NCBI RefSeq assembly: GCF_910592395.1
Contig: NC_088319.1
Coordinates: forward strand, 6,388,001-6,452,000
Length of the DNA: 64,000 nt
Direction: 5' to 3'
From: Lineus longissimus
Taxonomy: Eukaryota; Nemertea; Pilidiophora; Heteronemertea; Lineidae
Shown here: positions 54,214 to 64,000 of the stretch, one piece after another
Layout of the letters: each line of letters starts with the position of its first letter
How positions within the stretch are numbered: the first letter of the stretch is position 1
The notes under the pieces: generated by a model
Database searches by the model: none
Told to the model about the DNA's origin: nothing
What the model saw: only the letters and a program-made list of their open reading frames with translations
Program-made: the position numbers and the translations under genes

Positions 54214-56984
54214 ACTGTGCATACCTAGCTAAATTAGTGTCTAGGTGTGTCTCTGATGACATTTATTTCGTAAAAATCGCTGTTTTTTTCTAAAAAGGTG
54301 TTTTTGTGGTCATTTTGGCTGTTTATTTCGAGGGTACGGTAGGAGGTCATCGTTCACTCGATAACTCTTTTTAAAATGAAATAAAAGCGTTTTAAGATAC
54401 ATGATATGAATTGATATTAATATTCGTTAAGTGGGATTGTCGGTGGACGTTCATTGGTGAACAGTTGTGCTGGAATTACGAAAATATATCGATATCGTTG
54501 AGAGTTCATTCATTAGGGGCCTGCTCTCAATTTTCCTTACAACGCCTCTAGCACTGGGCAATTGCCACCATCTTGAAAAGCAGTGCCGCGGATGGCTATC
54601 GCATCGCCACTACGCATGAGAACACGATGGCTGCCCTGCGCTGCATTGATAGTTCGTAATAAATTCACATAAAAACACACCAGAAGATCTCCGATTTTAT
54701 TTACAAAGATCATATTTTGTTATTCATTGATAAAACAAGCCATTTTACCACAGCAGGTGACACATATTAGGCCTGAATAAGACTTTAGAATTTGAAGTGG
54801 TGGTGACGATGCCGATATCCAAGATGGCGGAATTATACCAGTGGTCAAATCTCATCTATTTTGGGTAATTGCATCATTATTTCTTTTTGTGATTGGTGAT
54901 TTGTAAAATTGAGAATGATTGAAAAATCAGTATTTTTTCACCCAAAGGCATGAGTGAACATTTGATAAGTTTATTGTGATTTAATTGGTAATTTGGTCGA
55001 CATTTTGACAATTATATTTAGCAATATTTCGATAAATGCGGACCTGCTTCTTCCTCTTTTCGCAGTGACGGTGTTTCGATAACTCAGGTCAGTTTCACGG
55101 CAAAAATAAGTGGTAGTTTTGAAATTCGAATGTGCATTTATTGATGTAACGATAAAGTACATTTCCGAGAATAATTAGTGAAAGTTTCAGTAGGTGTCGA
55201 TTTTTGTAAAGTAGTGTATAGGCGATGGATTGGCTCAGCCATGTGCTCGTCGTGTCAGCGGGGCGCAAGCCGTCATGGGATGGGGGATGTACACTACTGT
55301 AACGACCGTCCTTGTGAATGGAATTGTCGTTAATGAGTTCCCGTCAACCCCTGGCAAAATGAATGAACCTTCACCAGCGTTGACGAGAACCAGAGTTTGT
55401 GGGGGTGTGCATTGACCGATAAATTATAAGCGCTAGAATATACCCAAAATATGTTTATTATGAACAAACTAGATTCCAGATTTCACTTCACATTCATCCA
55501 ACCCAATAAACTGCATGGCCAACCAGATATGACCCCAGGTTACCCAAATTCCTTCTCACCACACTTGTTCTACCAACAACCCAGAAGCCTAAATTCCCCT
55601 GTCAAAACGACATCTAATTGGAGGAGAAATCACCTATTAATCAAAGTACCAGTCAGATGAACCAAAGCCAATGTAAATCTATACAGGGTGGCCCAAAACA
55701 GTTCACCAACCAAGACATGGAACACTCCGAACTAAGATTCCCCAGAACTTGTATCACCTGGAATCACTTTCTGATTATGTAACTCAAAACCTATGCCAAG
55801 CAGGGAAGTCAGAACAAGATTAAACACTATCAAAATCCAGTATAAAACAAGTGACATGATCATGACATGTCGGACAGGAATTGTGGGCAACTTTGCCCAG
55901 CTTCTTCACACAAAGTTCCAACTCAAACAAACTAAAAGAAACCTCAGGAAAACCCGGTCAGTCTGGCCATAACAGGATATTGACAAACCCAGCCCTAGAG
56001 GCACACGAAGGGGGTAAAATTATAGGTCACATGGCAGAAATACGGAACTCGGAATTTGAGGGTTTATACTCACAAGAAAAGCCAAAAGTCAGCAAACGTT
56101 CCCATGTACATGACATACATGGTGAAGATTGGGCGTGTCACACCATGCAGCGGTTCAGAGAGATGAGACAAAAATGTAGGCTCTACTCAGCCATAGGAAC
56201 CAAGCAAAATCACAGAAAGAAAAGGTCTACCCGTCTGGTAGCAAGCGCGCTAGGTATGGACACTGATCAAAGCTAGGGCCCAGTTTTATACAGAAAGATT
56301 ACCTCATCTCAACGAACCAATGCCTGCCGTAACAGCCAGAATTCACCAACCCTATTACAAAGTAAGCCACACAAAAGAAGCTAAAATCATTAGCCCAGAA
56401 CACAAAGGAGACCAACGATCATCACTTGAAAATACCTCAGGAGATTACCAAATTATAGGCCCAAGCAAACCAGGTCAAAATTATGACATAACCATTAACC
56501 ATGCAAGGCCCATAACGACTTCCGTTACACTACTACAATGCACGTGATTGATGGTTGAACATTCATTCTCGTTGACAGTGTATTATTGAAATATTTGATT
56601 GTGATGATGGTGTATTGTACTAGGCCTTGCATGCTCCCAACGTGTGGCATATTTCACATTGATACTACCAGTATCAATTACAAAAAAATAGATTGTGAGT
56701 AACAATAGGCCTACAAACAATGCTACATGTCATGAGGGTGGGAACGGGGAAGGGGGGGTAACTGTCTCGACGTCCCGTTAGGAAAAAAGGCTTATCCCGT
56801 TTCCCAATACGCAATTTTAGCCGAATCGTGGCGCAAAACACGGCTTGTCTCGAATCCCGCTAAAATAAGGGTGTCTATCCCGAATCCCGACAGTTATTTT
56901 CGGCCCATCCCAGTGTCCCGAAAATACCCGTTCTCCCCCTCATACATAGTAGACCATATTGTCACATTGATGTTTTCTTTCATT
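54214..56984. other. Unassigned DNA with a dispersed repeat (54530-54660)
   Basis: Bases 54530-54660 are the inverted partner of 4600-4745. Small plus frames at 55230-55415, 55451-55660 and 55881-56276 have no recognised domain. Bases 56750-56950 are rich in tcccg words with no clear period. Confidence 0.4.
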
Positions 56985-57770
56985 ACAGTTAGACTTCGAG
57001 ATCTACATTTTCGACAAAGGCCTGGTGTAATATTATTACGTACTTGATGAAGGTAATATTAATTTCTTCAAATTTGAAGCATGACGTTAATGGAGTACCA
57101 GCACAACTTCATTGACTGCTACGTGGCGCTGGTGGAAACTAAGGTATTGCATCGCTCATATTACTTGAAAAAAACATTTACCCTAGTTACGACCAAAGCT
57201 GCTTAGCAGAGGGCGATACCTCATCAGGAGCGCCACAATCATATCATTGGTGTGAAAGCATTTGTATGAAGTTTTTCAGTTCTCAATGTGTTCGAAACCT
57301 TAATTGTGAATTTGTGCACTTCGAATTCAAATTTACGTCACTACGTTAGTTTGACATCCATTGATGTCACGGTAATTTCACTGTTATGCTGTGCTGCTTT
57401 CAGGTTTAATGACACGAATGAGTACAAGTACATTACATTTTTCGACGAAGGCCTTCTGTAATTTCATACGCTTCTTACGGTTAGTATTGATTCATAATTT
57501 CTAGTAAAAAAGTTAATTTTGAAAGTGAAAAATATGTTACAATACAATAGACCTGCAAATACCATATACGCAAGTTTTGAACAAATATCACACATATTCC
57601 CCAGTTGACTTGTGATGATATTGATAATGGTGGTGGTGGTGTTATCATGTACATGGCTTCTAACGTAGTGTTTTCTTTTCAGCAACATTCAATAGATTTA
57701 TTTACTGTATTATCATTTCGACCAAGGCGAATTCGACACTTCAATTACACAAGGTTAGTAACTTTTGTTC
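56985..57770 (+). repeat. Three exon-like repeated cassettes
   Basis: At about 56996-57053, 57404-57471 and 57683-57752 a pyrimidine-rich run ending TTTCAG or TTACAG leads into 60-75 bp containing catttcgacNaaggc. A GTTAGTA or GTAATA donor-like word follows. No frame is conserved between them. They may be duplicated exons or just a repeat that carries splice-like ends. Confidence 0.4.
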
Positions 57771-57799
57771 ACAAAATCCAAATGGAGGCAAATACAGAA

Positions 57800-58560
57800 C
57801 AATCAAACTTAGTCATTCCAGTCAGTTACTGAAGCACAGTGAAAACTGTCGGGAGCAGTGCAACTGATGGCATGTCAAACTTCCAGTGACTGTCCCTGTC
57901 CATATATTTCAAGACAGTACAAATCTTGTAATCATTTTGTTTATGCAATGTACGTTATTATGTATCATTTCAGCACAATCAAACTTAGTCATTCCAGTCA
58001 GTTACTGAAGCACAGTGAAAACTGTCGGGAGCAGTGCAACTGATGGCATGTCAAACTTCCAGTGACTGTCCCTGTCCATATATTTCAAGACAGTACAAAT
58101 CTTGTAATCATTTTGTTTATGCAATGTACGTTATTATGTATCATTTCAGCACAATCAAACTTAGTCATTCCAGTCAGTTACTGAAGCACAGCGAAAACTG
58201 TCTGAATTAGTGCTGCTGATGGCATGTAATTACTCTACTACCACTACCAGTGGCAGTCAATGTCCAAATATTTTCAAGTGTGCGAAATTAGTACTCGTCT
58301 ACTTCTTAGTGTTATTTGAATGCAATGTATGTTATAAAAATATTTTTTCAACACTATATCAACATTCTCATTCCTGTCAGTTTCTGAAAATCAGCTAAAG
58401 CAATCGCTACCAATGCAGCTGATAACAGCAATTCTTTTTGTTCCCAATGCCCATCCATGACAATATATTTCACGCATGTGACAATCATGTAATCATCCTG
58501 TTTTTTGTGTTCTATTCATGCAATAAATAAATTCAGTATTTTCAAATCATTGGTGCTACA
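57800..58560 (+). repeat. 176-bp tandem repeat, about four units
   Basis: caatcaaacttagtcattcc starts units at 57800, 57976 and 58152. The first two units are nearly identical, the third is diverged in its second half, and a fourth, strongly diverged, begins near 58350 (cattctcattcctgtcag). Each unit contains atcatttcagcac. No coding frame persists. Confidence 0.85.
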
Positions 58561-59284
58561 AAACTATTCTCATTATAGATTATTCATATTTTATAAAATG
58601 CTGTCATGTCAAATTTTGTGTCCTATAAATCATAATGAAGTCGGCATTTTATATACAACTTTTGTACTCCTCCTAAATAAACATACAAATCTTGTTTTAT
58701 GTAAACTTTGTATATGTGACCCGTCACAGCAAAACCAGGCGCATGTCGCTCTGAGCTTGGCAGGTTGAGACGGACTGTTCTAATCTTTCATTAGCGACAC
58801 CATTTCTTACCAGAGTGCCTCCTTCATTCATACATCTTGTACTTTAACTCAAGATACCCATCTTTGAATATTTTTAGTATACCAAGTACTACAATGTCAA
58901 TGTATTGAAGTCATGTTCTTGTAGTGTTATTGGCTTTCCATTATCTTGTCAAAATACCACTTGGTTCTCGCAAAATCTCAATAAAAACAAATGCTATTGC
59001 ATGTATTGCATATTCTAACAGCTATCCACTGTATCGATTTATCCATCATCTGTACTATTTGTCACAAAAATGTTATATTATGTAAATCATATTTCATTAC
59101 ATAATGCACACTGCCAATTACTGCTGAACCATTCATATGTCATTTAAATAAATAATTTTCAACTTTTTAAAACCGTCTTATAGTACTGTTCTTGTCACTT
59201 AGCTGAACCAATTGCTCTATAGCATGAAATTTCCAGAAATGCCCCAGGGACTGAAAAGTGCTGTTTTAACAGAGAGGTGTCCTA
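58561..59284. other. AT-rich intergenic DNA
   Basis: A short GC-richer stretch at 58715-58770 (gtgacccgtcacagcaaaac) looks like a dispersed repeat. Nothing else was recognised. Confidence 0.4.
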
Positions 59285-59890
59285 AACTGAGAAGTCGAGT
59301 TGAATGGAAACAACCAATTTGGAACCAAAAACTACTGTCCTTATTAAAGAGGTTGTCCTCAATAGAAAGGTGTCCACAAAAAGTAGGTCCACTGTATATG
59401 AAAGTACAAACCCTGGTACATGTAGTGACATCATCTACTCCTCGATGTGGACACCTGCAAATGCAGCGACAATGTCACATCAGTTATTTAATTCATCATC
59501 CTTTGTGCAGATGGCACCACCCATCAAACATGTTGGTGACGAATAGTGTCGCAGCATTTCGTCACCGAGCTTTCACGAAAGTGCACTGTCATTCATTCAG
59601 CCATAAGTGTAAGACTGTAGGGTTGTTTCCAACCAAAACATGTTCGAAATGTGTCAAGCATTCGGAACACCCAAAGACTGATTAGAGAAGTCAAAATTGA
59701 ATGGAAACAACCAATTTGGAACCAAAACTAGTGTCCTTATTGGAAAGGTTGTCTTTAATAGAGAGGTGTCTACTAACGGAGGTTCCACTGTATATAATGT
59801 AGGAACCCTGGTTGTGACATTGTCCACTCCTCCAGCTGCACACCACCAAATCCACAACAATGTCACACCAGTTATTTAGTTCATCATGCT
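59285..59890 (+). repeat. Tandemly duplicated dispersed repeat
   Basis: Bases 59285-59500 and 59693-59885 share aatggaaacaaccaatttgg, gtccttatt, aggtgtc, tccactgtatat and acaatgtcacaccagttatt in the same order. About 190 bp of unrelated sequence lies between them. It is non-coding. Confidence 0.8.
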
Positions 59891-59939
59891 TATGGTCATT
59901 GTACTTTCATCTTACACGGTTTCAATAAACGATTTGTAA

Positions 59940-62900
59940 TTAGTACAAATTCAAATTCAAATTAGTTTATTAATCAAAAGGCCCGGAGGGCAAAGGTACA
60001 CATGGTACAATAGAAATACAATGATTTTGATTGAAAGTACATAAGACATACAAAGGATACATGACAAAAGTAACAATATAAAGTCTACTACCGGGGTCAA
60101 ACCTGGAGTAGATACTAGTAGGTGGGAGAGAGGAGGTCCTTATTTTATGCGATCAGAAAAGCATTTCTGTAAAAATGATGATAGCTTCTGACAAATTCCA
60201 GGGTCCTCATTTGAAAGAAGCCAGATAAACTTATTTCCTGGTGAGAGACCTGAAAAGTTGATGTTGTTCTCATTGATAACTGAGAAAAAATCGTTCCTTG
60301 AAGCATCATATTTTGGGCAGGCAGTTAGAAAGTGAACCTCGTCTTCTATTGAGGTCCCATCACAAGAACACACCCTCTCTTCAACTTTAAGTTTTTTGTA
60401 TCTACCTCTTTCAATGGCTAGATCGTGACAGCTAATGCGGAAACAACAAAGGGATCTTCTTAAAGAAAAACTTGAAATTGAAGTCAGATATTTCTCACAG
60501 CAGAGTTGCGTTTTGAAGGACCTATAAGTGCGTAATTTGTTTTTAGCATTTGGATTCCGAGAATCATCCCAAATTTCTAGCTTCCACTTTCTGTAAAATT
60601 CTTCACCTAATTTATGAACAAGACTGGAGGATGAAACACTTTCAGCATTGTTTGCATCCAGATTCAGACAACCACAAATAAATTTTATACAAGAAAACCA
60701 AGACTGTTTTCCTTTGTTGTCTAGATCCTTACTAACTTGTAAGGCACTGGTTAAAATAGACTTCGAACTAATTTCCCCATCCACTGTGTTGAGAGACAAG
60801 GATTCAAGCCTTAGCCAGAAAGAGAACATAGATTTGGCTATCATTAAATACAGTGGATGTCTGCCCAACTCGCCATACACGGCCAGATTTGTGGCATTTG
60901 TGTTAACACCCAGTACATATTTACAGAACTTCATGTGAAGGTTCTCACAGGGGAGATTTTCGAATCCCTTATCAATCTTAAATTCTCTCTCTCTTTTAAC
61001 TTTTGAGGACATAGGGTTAAAACATCCCCAAATATCACTGCCATATAAAAGTATTGGCTGTATAGTGTGGTCAAATATATGGAGTAAGGTTGAGACATTT
61101 GGAAGCTGAGAGCTAAAGATACGCCTTAATTTAAAAAAAGCTTTAAGGGCTTTGTTATGAAGATCACGCTTTGCCTCAGCAAAAACGCCGGAGGCTTGAA
61201 AAGTAATACCAAGATATTTGTATTTACCAACATTTTCCAGCTGGTGTTGACCAATCATGAAGACAGATTTATCAATTCTTCCTGCCTTATTAAATATGAG
61301 AACTTTTGTCTTCTTAACATTTATAGTCATACCCCAAGAGGAGCAGAAATTATTCAAGCCATTCAAAGCTTTTTGGAGACCGCTGGCAGTTTCTGAGAGT
61401 ATAACAATATCGTCAGCATACATAAGGCAGTGCAGCTTGAGATCTTTTAAGGAGACAGGATCACTAGAGTCATCAAGTAGACTTTCTAGGTCATTTATGA
61501 AAATCTTAAAAAGATTTGGACTAAGGACATCTCCTTGGTGTACCCCTATAGCAGAAGGGAAAGAGTTAGATAACTTGTTTGAGGATTTGGCACACAGATT
61601 GACTTTTTTATACATTGATTTTATGCTATCATAAAATTTACCATTTACCCCACTTTGCTTTAGTTTTAAGAAAAGTGCCGGATGGAGAACAGAGTCAAAA
61701 GCTTGTTTAAAATCGACGAAACAGGTGTATAGTTTACCCTTGTTAGAATTAGTATACTTCTCAATCAGGGTTTTTAACACAAACATATGGTCAGAAGTAC
61801 GCGACTTCTTGGAGAAGCCAATTTGAGCTGGGTTTATAATTCTATTTACAGACAAGAATTCTGTTAGCCTATTATTTAATATGGTGTTATACATTTTTCC
61901 TAAGGTATTCATAACAGTAATCCCTCTAAAATTAGAGGGGTCTACTACACTTCCACTCTTATGAATTGCAGTAATATATCCTTCACCCCATTGTTTTGGG
62001 TAGTGAGAGCTAGAGAAAACTAAGTTAAAGATTTTCTGATAGCAAGGTAACATGTTTGTCGCGCTATGCTTTAGCATTTCGTTGGAGATACAGTCCAGAC
62101 CGTGAGCTTTATTGTTTTTGAGAGACTTTAGGCAGGACAGAATTTCATCAGTGCCGATTTCCTTGTCCAGAATATCACTTCCAGTATCAGGATTCGACTT
62201 GAGAAGTGATAGTTTGTCAGCTAAGGACTTATTTAGATTAATAAGGTCAGCTGGTACTTCATTCAATTTACGGAGATAATCTTCCCATTCATTTAGAGGA
62301 ATTTTTGACATTTTATTTTTGCCTTCCCCGCCATTCTCACTTTCGCCCTTCAGTTTATTAAGAAGACCCCAATACTGAGAAGGGTTATTTTCAAATAGGT
62401 TATCAAGTTGCGACATAAGTTTATTGTAGTGAGACCGTTTTTGTTTTTTGATAGCTGTTTTGTAGTCTCTCATAGATTTAAACAATAAGCAGCGCAACCT
62501 ATGGTTTTTTGGAGAGAGGGCAAACGCGGAGCTTAGCTCGTCAATACGTTCCCTCTGCACCATTAAAGAAGCATTGTACCAAGATTTACCTTGCTTTTTA
62601 CCAGATGAAGACCCTTTCCTTTTCAAACACAGGTCGGCTGTTTTTATCAAGATATCACTAGTTTGCGAAGCGAGGGACTCCACCTGGTCAGCAGAGCAAT
62701 CAGAACTCTGATCAGAGCTCAAAAAGTTTTGAATTTTGTCTTTTATTAAGGGGTGATTGAAATGCGATGCGTAATTTGCAATACAAGCATTACTAAACTT
62801 GAACCCGGGTTTTGCAGATTTATAAGTTTTCACAGAGTCTACAGGGAGCTCCACTGACCAGTTAGCAACGATTCTTGAAACAATCATACAATGATCAGAA

Positions 62901-63135
62901 TTGACACTTGAAAAGTCCATTACTGAAAAATATAGAACAGACTGCAGCAACTCCTCAGAACAAATGGCATAATCAATAACACTACTGCCCAAGGGGCCAT
63001 GATAGGTGAATTTACCCTGATAGTCTCCAAGAGTTCGGCCATTAAGAATCCTAAGTTGCGAGGAAATACAGAAGTCCAATAGAAGTTTACCCCTACTACA
63101 GGACTTGTGTAAGTCCTGGATAGCTGTTAGAATAT
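59940..63135 (-). mobile_element. 5'-truncated LINE with long intact frame
   Basis: A minus-strand non-LTR element that begins inside the endonuclease. Its 3' end is a short AATTTG repeat tail near 59945 after a CCCTCCGGGCC word. A related 3' end is present on the plus strand at 63.6-64.0 kb. Confidence 0.88.
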
Positions 63136-63154
63136 GCAATACATGCAATAGCAT
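60140..63154 (-). CDS. LINE ORF2 (partial endonuclease, RT, C-terminal zinc motif)
   Basis: 1004 codons without interruption. The first few residues come from sequence outside the element. From about residue 13 (DLHKSCSRGKLLLDFCISSQ) it is the end of an APE-type endonuclease, with VIDYAICSE and the catalytic SVNSDHCMIVSRI. The RT domain follows: NKAHGLDCISNEMLKHS, SNFRGITVMNTLGKMY, TCFVDFKQAFDSV, IGVHQGDVLSPNLFKIFIND and MYADDIVILSE. The C-terminus has CSCDGTSIEDEVHFLTACP, a C-x-C-x10-H-x4-C zinc-type motif. The enzyme nicks target DNA and reverse-transcribes its own RNA. Losing the endonuclease start makes autonomous movement unlikely, but the intact frame says the insertion is recent. Confidence 0.9.
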   Translation of the reverse strand: MLLHVLHILTAIQDLHKSCSRGKLLLDFCISSQLRILNGRTLGDYQGKFTYHGPLGSSVIDYAICSEELLQSVLYFSVMDFSSVNSDHCMIVSRIVANWSVELPVDSVKTYKSAKPGFKFSNACIANYASHFNHPLIKDKIQNFLSSDQSSDCSADQVESLASQTSDILIKTADLCLKRKGSSSGKKQGKSWYNASLMVQRERIDELSSAFALSPKNHRLRCLLFKSMRDYKTAIKKQKRSHYNKLMSQLDNLFENNPSQYWGLLNKLKGESENGGEGKNKMSKIPLNEWEDYLRKLNEVPADLINLNKSLADKLSLLKSNPDTGSDILDKEIGTDEILSCLKSLKNNKAHGLDCISNEMLKHSATNMLPCYQKIFNLVFSSSHYPKQWGEGYITAIHKSGSVVDPSNFRGITVMNTLGKMYNTILNNRLTEFLSVNRIINPAQIGFSKKSRTSDHMFVLKTLIEKYTNSNKGKLYTCFVDFKQAFDSVLHPALFLKLKQSGVNGKFYDSIKSMYKKVNLCAKSSNKLSNSFPSAIGVHQGDVLSPNLFKIFINDLESLLDDSSDPVSLKDLKLHCLMYADDIVILSETASGLQKALNGLNNFCSSWGMTINVKKTKVLIFNKAGRIDKSVFMIGQHQLENVGKYKYLGITFQASGVFAEAKRDLHNKALKAFFKLRRIFSSQLPNVSTLLHIFDHTIQPILLYGSDIWGCFNPMSSKVKREREFKIDKGFENLPCENLHMKFCKYVLGVNTNATNLAVYGELGRHPLYLMIAKSMFSFWLRLESLSLNTVDGEISSKSILTSALQVSKDLDNKGKQSWFSCIKFICGCLNLDANNAESVSSSSLVHKLGEEFYRKWKLEIWDDSRNPNAKNKLRTYRSFKTQLCCEKYLTSISSFSLRRSLCCFRISCHDLAIERGRYKKLKVEERVCSCDGTSIEDEVHFLTACPKYDASRNDFFSVINENNINFSGLSPGNKFIWLLSNEDPGICQKLSSFLQKCFSDRIK

Positions 63155-63590
63155 TTGTACTGTTGACGACTATGACACTCCTCACAAACCACATTGTGAA
63201 TCAGACGCCGATAGGCTTGTTGTCATTTTGATTCTAACATGACGTTTGAAATTAGCGCCGCCATGTCAGGTCCTGGTGGATTTCGTAAAGGAAATTAGAA
63301 AATGATCGATTTTTTCTGACAAGTTTCGCTGTGCGATTACAGAACACCGACGATATGCGGGTTCCTCGAGTACTGGGAAATTTACATATAGTTGTTTCTT
63401 GGCGATCAGAAGATATCATCCCAAAAAGGACGTTGTAATTTAGGAGTAAAATGGTAATACTTATTTTCATTGGGACCGCATCACCGCAGACATGGCGGAT
63501 GAATACGATGGCCAAGATAGGGGAATATGTAGCATTTTAAAGATATATCAACAGTGCCTACATTAAAGATGTGATTTCTAGTTTTTATTT
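63155..63590. other. Unassigned sequence beside the LINE insertion
   Basis: A CpG-containing stretch with gcgccgccatg near 63258 gives only an 11-codon plus frame. A minus frame at 63252-63515 has no recognised domain. Confidence 0.35.
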
Positions 63591-63594
63591 TGAA

Positions 63595-63995
63595 TTGATA
63601 ACAGTTTCAGAGGAAATTTGGACGAAATTGGTGGAAAATAACAAATGTACTTTTTGTGATAGAAATGAGATAGATGATGATTTTCATTTCTGAATGTATG
63701 TCCATTCCATGCAGATTTAAGACAAGAGTTTTTGCCATCAGTACAGCCTGATCTACCCTCTTTTATCAATGAAATGAAATCAAATTATTGTATAACTATT
63801 AGAAATATATCAATCTTTTTGTATTGAGCAAGAGAAAAAAGATAAAAGAATATGTTACCGCATGTATTGTAGACTTGGGGCCGCCGTTTGTACTCTCTGT
63901 AAGAGTTGCATATTGTTAAATTTGTATGGGCCGGAGGCCTTATATTAGTAAGAATAAAATAATAACAATCAAAAAAAATTTTAAAAACTAGTTTG
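63595..63995 (+). mobile_element. LINE 3' end fragment, plus strand
   Basis: The C-terminal coding piece reads CTFCDRNEIDDDFHF, then after a frame change NVCPFHADLRQEFLPSV and SFINEMKSNY. This is the same zinc-type motif as in the minus-strand LINE. Its 3' end is GGGCCGGAGGCCTTATATTAG-like, followed by an AT-rich tail. It is a separate, older, 5'-truncated copy. Confidence 0.75.
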
Positions 63996-64000
63996 CAGTG

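Noticed and set aside
55230-55415. Cysteine-rich frame resembling a thrombospondin type 1 repeat (CNDRPC)
   Set aside because: The match is short, flanking cysteines and tryptophans are missing, and no splice sites frame it.

Overview
The window is animal nuclear DNA. Evidence: interrupted genes with GT/AG introns, rhodopsin-class receptors, a eukaryotic glutathione synthetase, and a dense mix of animal transposons (CR1/L2-type and other LINEs, BEL/Pao, PIF/Harbinger, Tigger/pogo-like, MULE-like MITEs). AT-rich composition, frequent palindromic tacatgta words and repeats with 'acggac...agactcccctacggt' tails suggest a marine invertebrate, most likely a lophotrochozoan (brachiopod, annelid or mollusc). 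I cannot exclude a hemichordate or cephalochordate. No tRNA, rRNA, CRISPR array or prokaryotic operon was seen.

Layout. (1) 0.4-15.4 kb: two tandem, single-exon GPCR genes (2099-3151 and 13540-14577, about 90% identical) inside a duplicated segment (375-3340 and 12655-14785). The DNA between them holds a 12-unit 89-bp minisatellite, three LINE fragments and several dispersed repeats. (2) 15.4-19.5 kb: traces of a decayed coding region, a 14-unit 71-bp array and unassigned DNA. (3) 19.5-25.9 kb: inverted, collinear coding remnants of one unidentified element flank a PIF/Harbinger transposon (21698-24853), with three hairpin elements alongside. (4) 26.0-29.7 kb: a decayed LINE on the minus strand. 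(5) 29.76-44.43 kb: a glutathione synthetase-like gene on the minus strand. I rebuilt it as nine exons that join in frame and cover everything except about the first 30 residues. Its introns hold two near-identical Tigger/pogo-like transposons, a LINE fragment whose YADD motif is split by a MITE with a 9-bp target duplication, and a foldback element. (6) 46.05-54.21 kb: a young BEL/Pao retrotransposon with 635-bp LTRs (one difference noticed) and a CTATT target duplication, carrying a frameshift and a stop in pol. (7) 54.2-64 kb: unassigned DNA, exon-like repeated cassettes, a 176-bp tandem array, a duplicated repeat, a 5'-truncated LINE with an intact 1004-codon frame, and the 3' end of a related LINE.

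The host genes are the two receptors and the synthetase; nearly everything else recognised is mobile or repetitive. The most interesting host feature is the synthetase. Its ATP/Mg residues are conserved, but several positions that contact the dipeptide or acceptor substrate in the human enzyme are changed, which suggests a paralog with altered substrate use.
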